64,000 nucleotides of DNA from AP-15 sp963712825 (GTDB lineage: Bacteria > Pseudomonadota > Alphaproteobacteria > ATCC43930 > CGMCC-115725): NCBI GenBank assembly GCA_963712825.1, contig CAVQJP010000011.1, forward strand, positions 434,001 to 498,000, read 5' to 3'. The position numbers and the translations under genes are program-made. The notes beneath the pieces were generated by a model. The model was given only the letters and a program-made list of their open reading frames with translations, did not search any database and was not told where the DNA came from. Each line of letters begins with the position of its first letter. Position 1 is the first letter of the stretch. Of the stretch, positions 8,531-17,174 are shown in pieces.

Positions 8531-9856
8531 ATGGTTCGGATCGACCGGCGCAGGCTTTTGCGGCTCTCCGGGGCCGCTGCCGCTGCCGCGGCAACAGGCG
8601 GTCTTGCCGGCATTCTGGCCTCGGGCCGGGCTCCCGCCTATGCCCAGGCGACGACCCTGCACTGGGTGCGGTGGTCCGATTTCATCCCTGCCTCCGACAA
8701 GCTCCTGAGAGACAAAATCCTGCCCGACGGCGAGAAGGCCCTCGGCATCAAAATCCGCTTTGAGACGATCAACGCCAACGACATTCAGGCGCGGGTGACC
8801 TCGTCGATCCAGTCGGGCAGCGGCCCCGACGTGATCATGGCGCTGAACAACTGGCCGCAGCTCTACGCCAAGAGCCTCGCCGATGTCAGCGACGTCGCCG
8901 AGGAGATCGGCAACGCGCAAGGCGGCTATTACGACATCTGCAAGAGCGTCGGCACCTATCAGGGCAAATGGATCGGCGTGCCGTGGGCGGTCGGCGGCGG
9001 GCTTGTCTGCTATCGCAAATCCTGGCTCGCCGAGGCCGGCTACCCGAAATTTCCGGTGACCTGGGACCAGTGGCGCGACGCCGGCAAAAAATTGAAGACC
9101 GCCGGCCATCCGATCGGGCAGACGCTCGGCCACACCTTTGGCGACGCACCCGGTTTCTGGTACCCTTATTTATGGTCGTGGGGCGGCAAGGAGGTCGAAG
9201 CCGACGGCAAAACCGTGGCGCTCGACAGCAAGGAAACCCTGGAATCGGTCAAGTTCGCGGTCGGCTTCTGGAACGATTGCTGCGATCCGGGCGGGCTCGC
9301 CTGGGACGACAGCAGCAACAACCGCGCCTTTCTCGCCGGAACCATCGCTGCCACCAACAACGGCGCGTCGATCTATCTTGAGGCAAAGAAAAAGCCCGAC
9401 ACCTATCTGACCGAAAAGGGAACGCCGATGAAGGACGACATTTCGCACGCCCCGCTCGGCACCGGGGCAGGCGGGCATTTCAACCTGCCCGGTCCGTTCA
9501 TCGACATGGTCATGGGCTATTCGCCAAACCAGAAGCCGGCCAAGGATTTTCTGCGCTGGGTCCACACCAAGCCGGTGTTTGGGGAGTGGTTTACCTCGCA
9601 GCAGGGCTACACCGACGGCGCCACCAAGGTTTGGGAAAACGACCCGGTGTGGAACATCGACCCGGTCATGACGCCGTTCAAAAACCTGCCCGGCGCCGGT
9701 CGGCTGACCGGTTATGCCGGGCCGCCGGACCAAAAGGCCGCCGAGGTCCAAACCAAGTACATCATCATCGACATGTACGCCAAGGCCGTCCAGGGCATGA
9801 AGCCCGAGGACGCCGTCAAATGGGCTCATGACGAGCTGGTCAAGGTGTACATGTAA
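8531..9856 (+). CDS. ABC sugar transporter, Tat-exported substrate-binding protein (copy 1)
   Basis: The 441-residue extracellular solute-binding protein (family 1) captures the substrate in the periplasm. The N-terminus has a twin-arginine signal (DRRRLLRLSG, residues 5-14), an alanine-rich core and a probable AYA-Q cleavage after residue 38. The mature part has the usual two-lobed features (GPDVIMALNNW, WGGKEVEADGK). Two permeases and an ATPase follow in order, so this is a CUT1-type importer. A second, clearly related gene lies at 14540. The substrate (mono- or oligosaccharide, polyol or glycerol phosphate) is not determined. Confidence 0.92.
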   Translation: MVRIDRRRLLRLSGAAAAAAATGGLAGILASGRAPAYAQATTLHWVRWSDFIPASDKLLRDKILPDGEKALGIKIRFETINANDIQARVTSSIQSGSGPDVIMALNNWPQLYAKSLADVSDVAEEIGNAQGGYYDICKSVGTYQGKWIGVPWAVGGGLVCYRKSWLAEAGYPKFPVTWDQWRDAGKKLKTAGHPIGQTLGHTFGDAPGFWYPYLWSWGGKEVEADGKTVALDSKETLESVKFAVGFWNDCCDPGGLAWDDSSNNRAFLAGTIAATNNGASIYLEAKKKPDTYLTEKGTPMKDDISHAPLGTGAGGHFNLPGPFIDMVMGYSPNQKPAKDFLRWVHTKPVFGEWFTSQQGYTDGATKVWENDPVWNIDPVMTPFKNLPGAGRLTGYAGPPDQKAAEVQTKYIIIDMYAKAVQGMKPEDAVKWAHDELVKVYM

Positions 9857-9888
9857 ATGCACGTCCCGGCGCGGCTGGAGACCCGCAC

Positions 9889-10830
9889 ATGACCTTCACG
9901 ACCGTCGCCGCTCCGCGGACCTATGCCGGCACGCCGCGGCGCGGGCCGGTCACCCGGCTGCTTGAAGACGAGCGCTGGCTGGCGATGCTGCTGCTGCTGC
10001 CGACGGTGGTGCTGCTCGGCCTCTTTATCGCCTACCCGTTTGTCAAAGGCATCATGCTGTCGGTGACCGACACCCGCGTCGGCGTGCCCGGCCATTTCGT
10101 CGGGTTGCAGAATTTCGTCAATGTCTGGCACGACGGCATCTTTCGCGTCGCGGTATGGAACACCTGCGTCTATACCCTCGCCGCCACGGTGTTCAAGCTC
10201 GCGCTCGGCTTGTGGCTCGCGGTATTGCTGAACAACAACTTCAAGGGGAAGGCCTTTACCAGGGCCTTCATCCTGTTGCCGTTTATCATTCCGACGGTGC
10301 TGTCGACCCTTGCCTGGAAGTGGATGTTCGACCCGACCTTCAGCGTGATCAACTGGGGGCTGTTTCGGCTCGGGCTGATCCACGGCCGGATCAACTGGCT
10401 GGGCGACCCCGATTTGGCATTGATCTCGGTGATCATCGTCAACGTCTGGCGCGGTGTGCCGTTTTTTGCGATCAGCCTGCTCGCCGGGCTGCAGACGATC
10501 AGCCCCGAATTGCACGAAGCCGCGGCGATCGACGGCGCCCGCGCCTGGCAGCGCTTTGTGCATGTGACCTGGCCGTTGCTGTTGCCGGTCACCCTGGTGG
10601 TGATGCTGTTTTCGGTGATCCAGACCTTCGCCGACTTTCAGCTCGTCTATGTGTTGACCGGCGGCGGCCCGGCCAACGCGACCCAGCTTTTCGCGACCTA
10701 TGCCTATCAGATCGGCATCGGCACCGGGTTGTTGAGCCAGGGTGCGACGATCTCGCTCGCGGTTTTCCCGGTCCTGCTGTTGGTGGTCGTCGTCCAGCTA
10801 TTCTACATCCGCAAGGCGGAAACTCACTGA
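9889..10830 (+). CDS. ABC sugar transporter permease, MalF/UgpA type
   Basis: The 313-residue inner-membrane protein has about six hydrophobic helices and a binding-protein-dependent transport signature around HEAAAIDGARAWQRF (from about residue 209) that contacts the ATPase. The position directly after the binding protein and 3 bases before the second permease marks it as one half of the heterodimeric channel. The cytoplasmic N-terminus of about 30 residues before the first helix is typical of MalF-type subunits without the large P2 loop. Confidence 0.93.
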   Translation: MTFTTVAAPRTYAGTPRRGPVTRLLEDERWLAMLLLLPTVVLLGLFIAYPFVKGIMLSVTDTRVGVPGHFVGLQNFVNVWHDGIFRVAVWNTCVYTLAATVFKLALGLWLAVLLNNNFKGKAFTRAFILLPFIIPTVLSTLAWKWMFDPTFSVINWGLFRLGLIHGRINWLGDPDLALISVIIVNVWRGVPFFAISLLAGLQTISPELHEAAAIDGARAWQRFVHVTWPLLLPVTLVVMLFSVIQTFADFQLVYVLTGGGPANATQLFATYAYQIGIGTGLLSQGATISLAVFPVLLLVVVVQLFYIRKAETH

Positions 10831-10833
10831 GCC

Positions 10834-11685
10834 ATGATCGAAGGCGCTCTCTGGCGACGCTGGGTTTTCTTTTACATTCCGCTGACCGCCTTTGTCGTCG
10901 GACTGCTGTTCCCGTTCTATTGGATGGTCATCACCACGATTCGGCCGGACAACGAGCTCTACCGGCCGTGGAACGCGCCCAACTACGCGCCGTTCTGGAC
11001 CACCCATCCGACCCTGGAGCACATCACGGACCTGCTGACGCAGACGTTGTTTACGACCTGGCTCTTGAACACGATGATCATCGCCTTTTCGGCGACCGCG
11101 ATCTCGCTGTTCTGCGGCTTGCTGGCGGGGTACGCGCTGTCGCGGCTGAAGTTTCCGTTTGCGGGCGCCCTCGGCACCGGCATCTTTATCACCTACCTGG
11201 TGCCGCAGACCCTCTTGTTTATTCCGCTCGCCGATATCATCCGCAACTTCCGCCTCGGCAACTCGCCGTGGGCGCTGATCCTGACCTACCCGACCTTTCT
11301 GATCCCGTTCTGCACCTGGCTGATGATGGGCTACTTCAAGTCCATCCCCAAGGAGCTTGAGGAATGCGCGCGGATTGACGGTGCGCCGCGTTGGAAGGCG
11401 ATGCTGTACATCATCTTTCCGATCGCCATTCCCGGCATTTTGTCCGCGGGGATCTTTGCCTTTACCTTGTCGTGGAACGAGTTCATCTACGCCCTCGTGT
11501 TTCTGTCCTCGCCCGAGCAGAAGACGGTGCCGGTCGGCGTGACCTCGGAGCTGATCCGCGGCGACGTCTTTTACTGGGGCGAATTGATGGCCGGGGCATT
11601 GCTCGGCTCAATCCCGGTCGCTTTTGTTTACTCCTTCTTTGTCGAGCACTACGTCGCCAGCGTGACCGGCTCGGTAAAGGGTTAG
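10834..11685 (+). CDS. ABC sugar transporter permease, MalG/UgpE type
   Basis: The 283-residue protein has six predicted membrane helices and the EAA-type loop ELEECARIDGAPRWKAM (about residues 175-191). It pairs with the preceding permease to form the channel. The three-base gap after the first permease shows tight operon packing. The order binding protein, MalF-type, MalG-type, ATPase is the standard CUT1 arrangement. Confidence 0.93.
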   Translation: MIEGALWRRWVFFYIPLTAFVVGLLFPFYWMVITTIRPDNELYRPWNAPNYAPFWTTHPTLEHITDLLTQTLFTTWLLNTMIIAFSATAISLFCGLLAGYALSRLKFPFAGALGTGIFITYLVPQTLLFIPLADIIRNFRLGNSPWALILTYPTFLIPFCTWLMMGYFKSIPKELEECARIDGAPRWKAMLYIIFPIAIPGILSAGIFAFTLSWNEFIYALVFLSSPEQKTVPVGVTSELIRGDVFYWGELMAGALLGSIPVAFVYSFFVEHYVASVTGSVKG

Positions 11686-11706
11686 CTGTTACGACACGAG
11701 AGAGAC

Positions 11707-12798
11707 ATGGCCGAGGTTATTCTGCAAAACGTCAACAAGAACTTTGACGAAGTCTACGCCGTCAAAAACGTCAACCTGTCGATCCGCGACAAGGAATTCA
11801 TGGTGCTGGTCGGGCCGTCGGGCTGCGGCAAGACCACGACCCTGCGCATGGTGGCCGGTCTCGAATCGATCTCGTCCGGGCGCATCCTGATCGACGACAA
11901 GGTCATCAACGAATTGTCGCCGATGGATCGCGACATCGCGATGGTGTTCCAGAACTACGCGCTCTACCCGCATATGAGCGTCCACGACAACATGGCCTTT
12001 GGCCTAAAGATGCGGAAATTCGACAAGGCCGACATCGGCCGGCGGGTCCAGGACGCAGCCGAGATCCTCGGTATCCAGGAATTGCTGAAGCGCAAGCCGC
12101 GGCAGCTTTCGGGCGGTCAGCGCCAGCGCGTCGCCCTCGGCCGCGCGATCGTCCGCCACCCCCAGGTTTTCCTGTTCGACGAGCCGTTGTCGAACCTCGA
12201 CGCCAAATTGCGGGTGCAAATGCGTGTCGAGCTCAAAAAATTGCACGACCGGCTCGGCACCACGGCAATCTACGTGACCCACGACCAGGTCGAGGCGATG
12301 ACCCTGGGCGACCGCGTGGTCGTGATGCGCGACGGGCTGGTGCAGCAGGTCGGCGAGCCGCTCGAGCTCTACAACGAGCCGGCCAATCGCTTTGTCGCCG
12401 GTTTTCTCGGCTCGCCGGCGATGAATTTTGCCACCGTCACGGTGCAGCACACCGATGGCGCGCTGTGGGCTGAGGATGACGGTATCCGTATCCGGGTGCC
12501 GGGCCAAACCGCCGGCCGTCTCGGGCGCTTTGCGGGACAGCAGGTTACGATGGGGATCCGTCCCGAGGATCTGCATCTCGCCTCCGCCGCCGACCCGGAC
12601 GACCTCGGATTTGATGCCGCGGTCGAGGTCGTCGAGAAGCTCGGCTCCGAAATCCTGCTCGACGTGGCGGTCGGCCATAACACGATGGTAGCCTCGGTCG
12701 AGCCGAATGTTCGGGTCAACATCCATCAAAAGCTCCGGCTGGCGCTGAACCCGGAGCGGCTGCACTTCTTCGACGCGGAAAACGAGAATGTAATCTGA
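11707..12798 (+). CDS. ABC sugar transporter ATP-binding protein (UgpC/MalK family)
   Basis: The 363-residue ATPase energises the importer. Walker A GPSGCGKTT is at 36-44, the Q-loop glutamine at 82, signature LSGGQ at 134-138, Walker B VFLFDEP at 154-160 and the switch histidine at 192. A C-terminal OB-fold (TOBE) regulatory domain follows (about 240-360), as in MalK/UgpC. It ends the transporter core. The next gene, a small secreted protein, begins only 31 bases later behind AAAGGAGG, so it is likely on the same transcript. Confidence 0.95.
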   Translation: MAEVILQNVNKNFDEVYAVKNVNLSIRDKEFMVLVGPSGCGKTTTLRMVAGLESISSGRILIDDKVINELSPMDRDIAMVFQNYALYPHMSVHDNMAFGLKMRKFDKADIGRRVQDAAEILGIQELLKRKPRQLSGGQRQRVALGRAIVRHPQVFLFDEPLSNLDAKLRVQMRVELKKLHDRLGTTAIYVTHDQVEAMTLGDRVVVMRDGLVQQVGEPLELYNEPANRFVAGFLGSPAMNFATVTVQHTDGALWAEDDGIRIRVPGQTAGRLGRFAGQQVTMGIRPEDLHLASAADPDDLGFDAAVEVVEKLGSEILLDVAVGHNTMVASVEPNVRVNIHQKLRLALNPERLHFFDAENENVI

Positions 12799-12829
12799 AG
12801 AAATCAGGGAGGAAAGGAGGCACCCAATC

Positions 12830-13261
12830 ATGCGCACGAGCACTGGATTAGTTGGTGTCGTCGGATTTTTCGGGCTGCTTGCCGTCGCGAACGCGCAAGC
12901 GCCGCCCGCCTCGACGGCGTTTGACGGCACCTATCGGTTTATCTCGTCGGCGAATGTCAACGCAACATACGTCGACAGGAATGGGCGCAGCGGCCCGTGC
13001 CCAGGGCGGAGGACGGGGCCGCTCCACGTCGAGAACGGTCGAGTACGATACACGACCGTCACCGGCTACAAGCTCAGAGGAACCGTCGGACCGCAGGGCC
13101 AGTTGACGCTCGGCCTGGTCGCACCGTCAAACAGCAGCAACGCCGGCTCCCAGCCGCTCAATCTGAGCATGAACGGCCAGATCGACAGCACCGGCACCGC
13201 CCGTGCCCGCCAGACCAGCAATTCCTGCAGCTACGATTTCGTCTGGCAAAAGGAGAGGTAA
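12830..13261 (+). CDS. Small secreted protein of unknown function, tandem family copy 1
   Basis: The 143-residue product has a cleavable signal peptide (about residues 1-22, ending ANA-QA). The mature domain is about 120 residues and includes FDGTYRFISSANVNATY, GPLHVENGRVRYTT, LRGTVGPQGQL and a C-terminal ARQTSNSCSYDFVWQK. Two mature cysteines (in GPCPG and NSCSY) could form a disulphide. I do not recognise the family. Two further copies lie directly downstream, before a second binding-protein gene. The strong Shine-Dalgarno and short gap tie it to the ABC operon, so a periplasmic accessory role in the same uptake process is an inference. Confidence 0.8.
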   Translation: MRTSTGLVGVVGFFGLLAVANAQAPPASTAFDGTYRFISSANVNATYVDRNGRSGPCPGRRTGPLHVENGRVRYTTVTGYKLRGTVGPQGQLTLGLVAPSNSSNAGSQPLNLSMNGQIDSTGTARARQTSNSCSYDFVWQKER

Positions 13262-13390
13262 GCGTCTCGCCCGTAGAGCGGGCGGAGCAGCGCGCAACCC
13301 GCCATAGGCGAAGCGCATTCGCCACAGTGGGGTGACGCCGTCCCTCGCTCGTCCTACTTTGCGGGAACCCGCGAAACCCGGGGGAAGCAC

Positions 13391-13830
13391 ATGCAAAAGT
13401 ACGTTCTTTGGTCGTCGGTCTTTGGAATTATTGGCTTTTCGGCTGCTGCGGTGGCGCAAGCACCGCCGTCTTCGACGGGCGCAGCGGTATCCGACGGCAG
13501 CTACCGAATTGTTTCTTCGGCGCAAGTCAATGCAACCTACGTGACGCGGAGCGGGCGGCTGGGCCAATGCCCGAGCCGCAGACCGGGGCCACTCCACATT
13601 CTGAACGGTCAAGCGCGGTATACCACCGCTAGCGGCGACAAGCTCAGAGGGACGGTTGGCCGCAGGGCCAGTTGGCGATGCGCATAATCATGCCGCCCAA
13701 TAGCGGCGGCAGCTACCGGCCGGTCGAGATCAACCTCAACGGCAATATAGACGCCGGTGGTACGGTACGCGCACGCCAGATTGGAAATTCCTGCAGCTAT
13801 GATTTCGTTTGGCAAAAACAAGCCAGGTAG
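13391..13830 (+). pseudogene. Small secreted protein, tandem family copy 2, frameshifted
   Basis: This is a paralogue of the protein at 12830. It starts at ATG 13391 behind GGGGGAAG with a signal peptide ending VAQA. The first frame stops at 13687 after about 98 residues. Just past LRGTVG (near 13660) the family sequence resumes in the next frame: QGQLAMRIIMPPN, then VRARQIGNSCSYDFVWQK, stop at 13830. Compared with copy 1, one C is missing in the GTTGGC-CGCAG stretch. It is either a recent single-base deletion or a sequencing error; the rest is well conserved. Confidence 0.8.
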
Positions 13831-14067
13831 CGGGCGGCTTAACGTTTGCGGGTTGGCGATTTGCAATTCCGAACAAGCTGAGCCTCTGATCCGAGGAGAA
13901 ATTGCGAAAGGTCGATCCCTTAATAGAAACGGGTATTCGGCTCCCAGAACACCATCTGAGGTCGTTTTGTGCGGGCTTGTACCGCGTATGCAGGTCTTGT
14001 TTCGGGTGCCGAAAGGCGTGGATGACCGGCACTAGCCCGGTCAAGACGGGACTTGGGCCGGGAGGGA

Positions 14068-14523
14068 ATGCACGTGCGAAAGAGGGTCGGCTGGGTGTGG
14101 ATCGTCGGAATTTGTGGCTTTTCAGCTGCTGCGGCTGCGCAGTCCCCATCGCCTCCGACCGCAACCACGCAATTTGATGGCATATACGCGTTCGTCTCGG
14201 GCACCAACGTGAATGAGACGTTCGTTTCTATAGCAACTGAACACATTTTTAGGTGTAACAAGCTCCGAAGAGGCGGAGCCCTCGTTATAGCAAACGGTCA
14301 GGCGCGATATTCTGGGGCCCTGCGAAATTTCGAGGGAACGGTTGGTCTAGAAGGCGAACTAACGATGCGCGCACCTCCCGAGCCTTCTGGCAGATGCGCC
14401 GGCTGCTCGCCCGGTACTGAGCGGATGATGGTCGGCAGAGTAGAGAGCAACGGTACCGTACATGCGCGCCAGACACGCTCGCATTGTAGTTGGGATTTAA
14501 CTTGGAATAAATTAAGTAAATGA
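14068..14523 (+). CDS. Small secreted protein, tandem family copy 3 (diverged)
   Basis: The 151-residue product starts at ATG 14068 behind GGGAGGG; a TTG at 14053 is also in frame but less likely. A signal peptide ends at AAAQS. The mature part shares FDGIYAFVSGTNVNETF, NGQARYSG, FEGTVGLEGELTM and HARQTRSHCSWDLTWNK with the two upstream copies. It is the most diverged, has extra cysteines (RCAGC) and is somewhat less GC-rich. The second ABC binding protein starts 17 bases downstream, so the two are probably co-transcribed. Confidence 0.78.
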   Translation: MHVRKRVGWVWIVGICGFSAAAAAQSPSPPTATTQFDGIYAFVSGTNVNETFVSIATEHIFRCNKLRRGGALVIANGQARYSGALRNFEGTVGLEGELTMRAPPEPSGRCAGCSPGTERMMVGRVESNGTVHARQTRSHCSWDLTWNKLSK

Positions 14524-14539
14524 TCTGAGAAGGTGAACA

Positions 14540-15877
14540 ATGATGCACACGACTACTCGCCGCCGCTTATTGCAGCTTTCCGGGGTGGGCGCGCTGACCG
14601 CCGCGGGGGGCGGGCTGGCCGGGATTTTGGCCTCGGGGCGGGCGCCGGCTTATGCCCAGGGGACGACACTTCACTGGCTCAAATTTGTCGATTTCGTTCC
14701 GGTCTCCGATAAGCTGCTGCGCGGGAAGATCACGGATGAGGCTCAGAAAGCGCTCGGCATCAAACTCCAGGTCGAGACCATCAACGGCGACGGCGTCCAG
14801 GCCCGCATCAGCTCGGCGATCCAGTCGCGAACCGGCCCCGACATCCTGATGGCGGTCAACAACTGGTCGCAACTCTATGCCGACAGCGTCACCGATGTCA
14901 GCGATGTCGCCGAAGAGATCGGCAAGGCGCAGGGCGGCTACTACGAGACCGCGCATGCGGTCGCCAATGACGGCAAGAAGTGGATCGCGGTTCCCTACAC
15001 GATACTCGGCGTGCTGTTCGCCAACCGCACCTCGTGGTTCAAGGATGCGGGTGTCGGCCCCGACAACTTCCCGCAGACCTGGGACGAATACCGAGCGGTC
15101 GGCAAAAAGCTGAAACCCAAGCAGCAGCCCTTCGGCCAAACCCTCGCCCACGCCTTTGGCGACGGGCCGGCCTTTTGGTACCCGTATCTGTGGTCATGGG
15201 GCGGCAAGGAGGTCGAGGCCGACGGCAAGACTGTGGCGCTCAACAGCAAGGAAACCTTGGAGGCGGTCAAATTTGCGGTTCCGATGTGGAACGAGTGCTT
15301 TGACGCGGGCGGCCTCTCATGGGACGACGCCGGCAACAACCGCGCTTTTCTGTCCAACACGATCAGCTCGACCAGCAATGGCGCCTCGATCTACCTCTTG
15401 GCGCGCAGCAAGCCCGACACGTATCTGACCGAAAAGGGCACCCCGATCTGCAAGGACATGTTCCACGCAGCACTCCCCAAGGGGCCGGGCGGACAGTTCA
15501 GCTACCACGTGCCGTTCTCGAATATCGTCCCGGCCTACACGCCAAATCAAAAGGCAGCGAAGGATTTTCTGCGCTGGTTCCAGTCGAAGGACATCTACGG
15601 GCAGTGGTTCACCTCGCAGCAGGGGTTCTCGGTTGGGGCCACCAAAATCTGGGAGCAGGATCCGCTGTGGAAGATCGACCCGGTCATGGCGCCGTTCCGC
15701 ACCGCGGCGGAAAGCGGCCGTTTTGCCGGCTATGCCGGGCCGGCGGGACGGGCCGCAGCCGAGGCGATCTCCAAGTTCATCATCGTCGACATGTTTACAA
15801 AGGCGGTGCAGGGCATGGCCCCCGAGGACTCGGTCAAATGGGCTCATGGCGAACTGGTGCAAATTTACAACGGGTAG
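14540..15877 (+). CDS. ABC sugar transporter, Tat-exported substrate-binding protein (copy 2)
   Basis: The 445-residue paralogue of the protein at 8531 has a twin-arginine signal (TTRRRLLQLSG) and AYA-Q cleavage near residue 39. Long stretches match copy 1 (for example WGGKEVEADGK, TYLTEKGTP, VKWAHGELV), so the two arose by duplication. No permease or ATPase follows, so it presumably delivers to the channel at 9889-12798, perhaps with a different ligand or affinity. Adjacent ATG codons at 14540 and 14543 are both possible starts. Confidence 0.92.
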   Translation: MMHTTTRRRLLQLSGVGALTAAGGGLAGILASGRAPAYAQGTTLHWLKFVDFVPVSDKLLRGKITDEAQKALGIKLQVETINGDGVQARISSAIQSRTGPDILMAVNNWSQLYADSVTDVSDVAEEIGKAQGGYYETAHAVANDGKKWIAVPYTILGVLFANRTSWFKDAGVGPDNFPQTWDEYRAVGKKLKPKQQPFGQTLAHAFGDGPAFWYPYLWSWGGKEVEADGKTVALNSKETLEAVKFAVPMWNECFDAGGLSWDDAGNNRAFLSNTISSTSNGASIYLLARSKPDTYLTEKGTPICKDMFHAALPKGPGGQFSYHVPFSNIVPAYTPNQKAAKDFLRWFQSKDIYGQWFTSQQGFSVGATKIWEQDPLWKIDPVMAPFRTAAESGRFAGYAGPAGRAAAEAISKFIIVDMFTKAVQGMAPEDSVKWAHGELVQIYNG

Positions 15878-16015
15878 GCGTATCGTATTTTTTTCGTTAG
15901 TTCTGAGAGGAGCGCAGGATGCCGGCGAAACCCGGTACCCACTGCAGGCATGGGCCTCGGCCCTCCCGGGATACGACGCGGGCAACCCCCGTCCATAGGA
16001 CGCTCGGCAGCCCGA

Positions 16016-16042
16016 GATTGCTTCGCTTCGCTCGCGATGACG
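16016..16042. repeat. Short GC-rich interspersed intergenic repeat
   Basis: The element GATTGCTTCGCTTCGCTCGC followed by GATGACG recurs in degenerate form at 44911-44943. It belongs to the kind of short element scattered between genes in many Alphaproteobacteria. It sits in the 269-base gap after the second binding protein, where I see no gene. Confidence 0.4.
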
Positions 16043-16146
16043 ACCTATGTCTGGCGTATCGGCTTGATTGAAACCTCGGTCATCGTAAGCTCCGCACACT
16101 GCGACCGTGATCGGGGCCGTCGAGTGGAAGTGCGCCGTCGTTTCCG

Positions 16147-16791
16147 GTGATCCTGACCCCGATTTCTCCGAGCGAGCTCGGCGGCGCGCTCGACCGTTTT
16201 GCCGCCGGCTCGGCTGATCGCCTCGCGCGCCGGACGTTCGCGGAAATTCGCGCGACCTCGCCCGATCGCGCCGTCGGTGCCGAGGCCGAGAGCCATCGGC
16301 GCGCGGCGCTCGCCTTCGCCCGCCGTTGCGGCATCGCCATCCACCCCGATGGAAGCCGATGCCGGTTCAACTGGGACGGGACGGCGCTGAACGGCGCCAC
16401 CGAGGCATATGTCATCCTGCACGAGATCGCGCATTTCATGCTGGCGCCGGCCGAGCGCCGCGGTCTTGTCGATTTTGGCCTTGGGCCCGGTCCCGATACA
16501 CTCGACCACGCGACCGCAGAGCGCGCAGCGGTGTTGGCGCTGGCCGCACGCGAGGCTGACGAGGCCGCAGCCTCGCTGCTCGGGATCCTGTGGGAAACGC
16601 GACTTGGTCAGCCGGCGCTCGCCTCGTTTCTCGATCAGAACTGGCTCGAAGGTCTCGACCGCTCAGCCGCCAAGCATTTCAGCACGGTGCTCGCGGGATT
16701 GCGGCGGCGCGGAGTGCTCGCGATCACCTGCAACCTGAGCGACGCCAACGGTGATGCTTATTTGGTCTCGGCGGCGAGGCGAATTCGATAG
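16147..16791 (+). CDS. HExxH protein resembling elongation factor P hydroxylase (EpmC superfamily)
   Basis: The 214-residue product uses a GTG start. Its core, ILHEIAHFMLAPAERR followed by LVDFG, closely follows the EpmC pattern HEIAHW...RR..EDFG; metal-site candidates are H92, E93 and H96. EpmC hydroxylates the modified lysine of EF-P in gammaproteobacteria. The flanking sequence is otherwise divergent, and no efp, epmA or epmB is in the window, so the substrate is open. It could instead be a related zincin-like protein. Its 3' end overlaps a small gene on the other strand by 34 bases. Confidence 0.6.
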   Translation: MILTPISPSELGGALDRFAAGSADRLARRTFAEIRATSPDRAVGAEAESHRRAALAFARRCGIAIHPDGSRCRFNWDGTALNGATEAYVILHEIAHFMLAPAERRGLVDFGLGPGPDTLDHATAERAAVLALAAREADEAAASLLGILWETRLGQPALASFLDQNWLEGLDRSAAKHFSTVLAGLRRRGVLAITCNLSDANGDAYLVSAARRIR

Positions 16792-16979
16792 TCGGTGGAC
16801 GGGGTGCGGTCGTGCAGCCGGTCGAGCCAGCGGGAAAGAGCCCGGCTGCGCACCGGAGCCGCGACCGGCCGGGACCGCTCGCCCGAGGGTGGCCCGATGC
16901 GTTCGACCCGCCAGCAGCCGGGCGTTCGCGTGTTGACACCGTAGCCAATGGCCGTCAGCCGATTTTCGAGGCTGCTCAT
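16758..16979 (-). CDS. Small hypothetical protein, 73 residues
   Basis: An ATG at 16979 preceded by a strong AGGAGG opens a 73-residue frame beginning MSSLENRLTAIGYGVN and rich in arginine. It has no signal peptide or membrane segment. I do not recognise it. Its last 34 bases overlap the convergent EpmC-like gene. The good ribosome-binding site is the main reason to consider it real. Confidence 0.45.
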   Translation of the reverse strand: MSSLENRLTAIGYGVNTRTPGCWRVERIGPPSGERSRPVAAPVRSRALSRWLDRLHDRTPSTDYRIRLAAETK

Positions 16980-17174
16980 CCGCCCTCCTGACCCGAGCAA
17001 GTGTCGAGAAACGCCGTCAGCCGCGAAGGGTTCCCGATCGCCGCGATTCTCCCAAGCGCACGAGGCTGCGTGGTCGGGCCGCGGAGACCCGGTCGGAGGG
17101 CGGCTTCTCGACCGCCCCCGCATTTACTGCCTCTGATCGACGTTCCGTTCGACGTTCGTCAGCTAACGCCTGCG

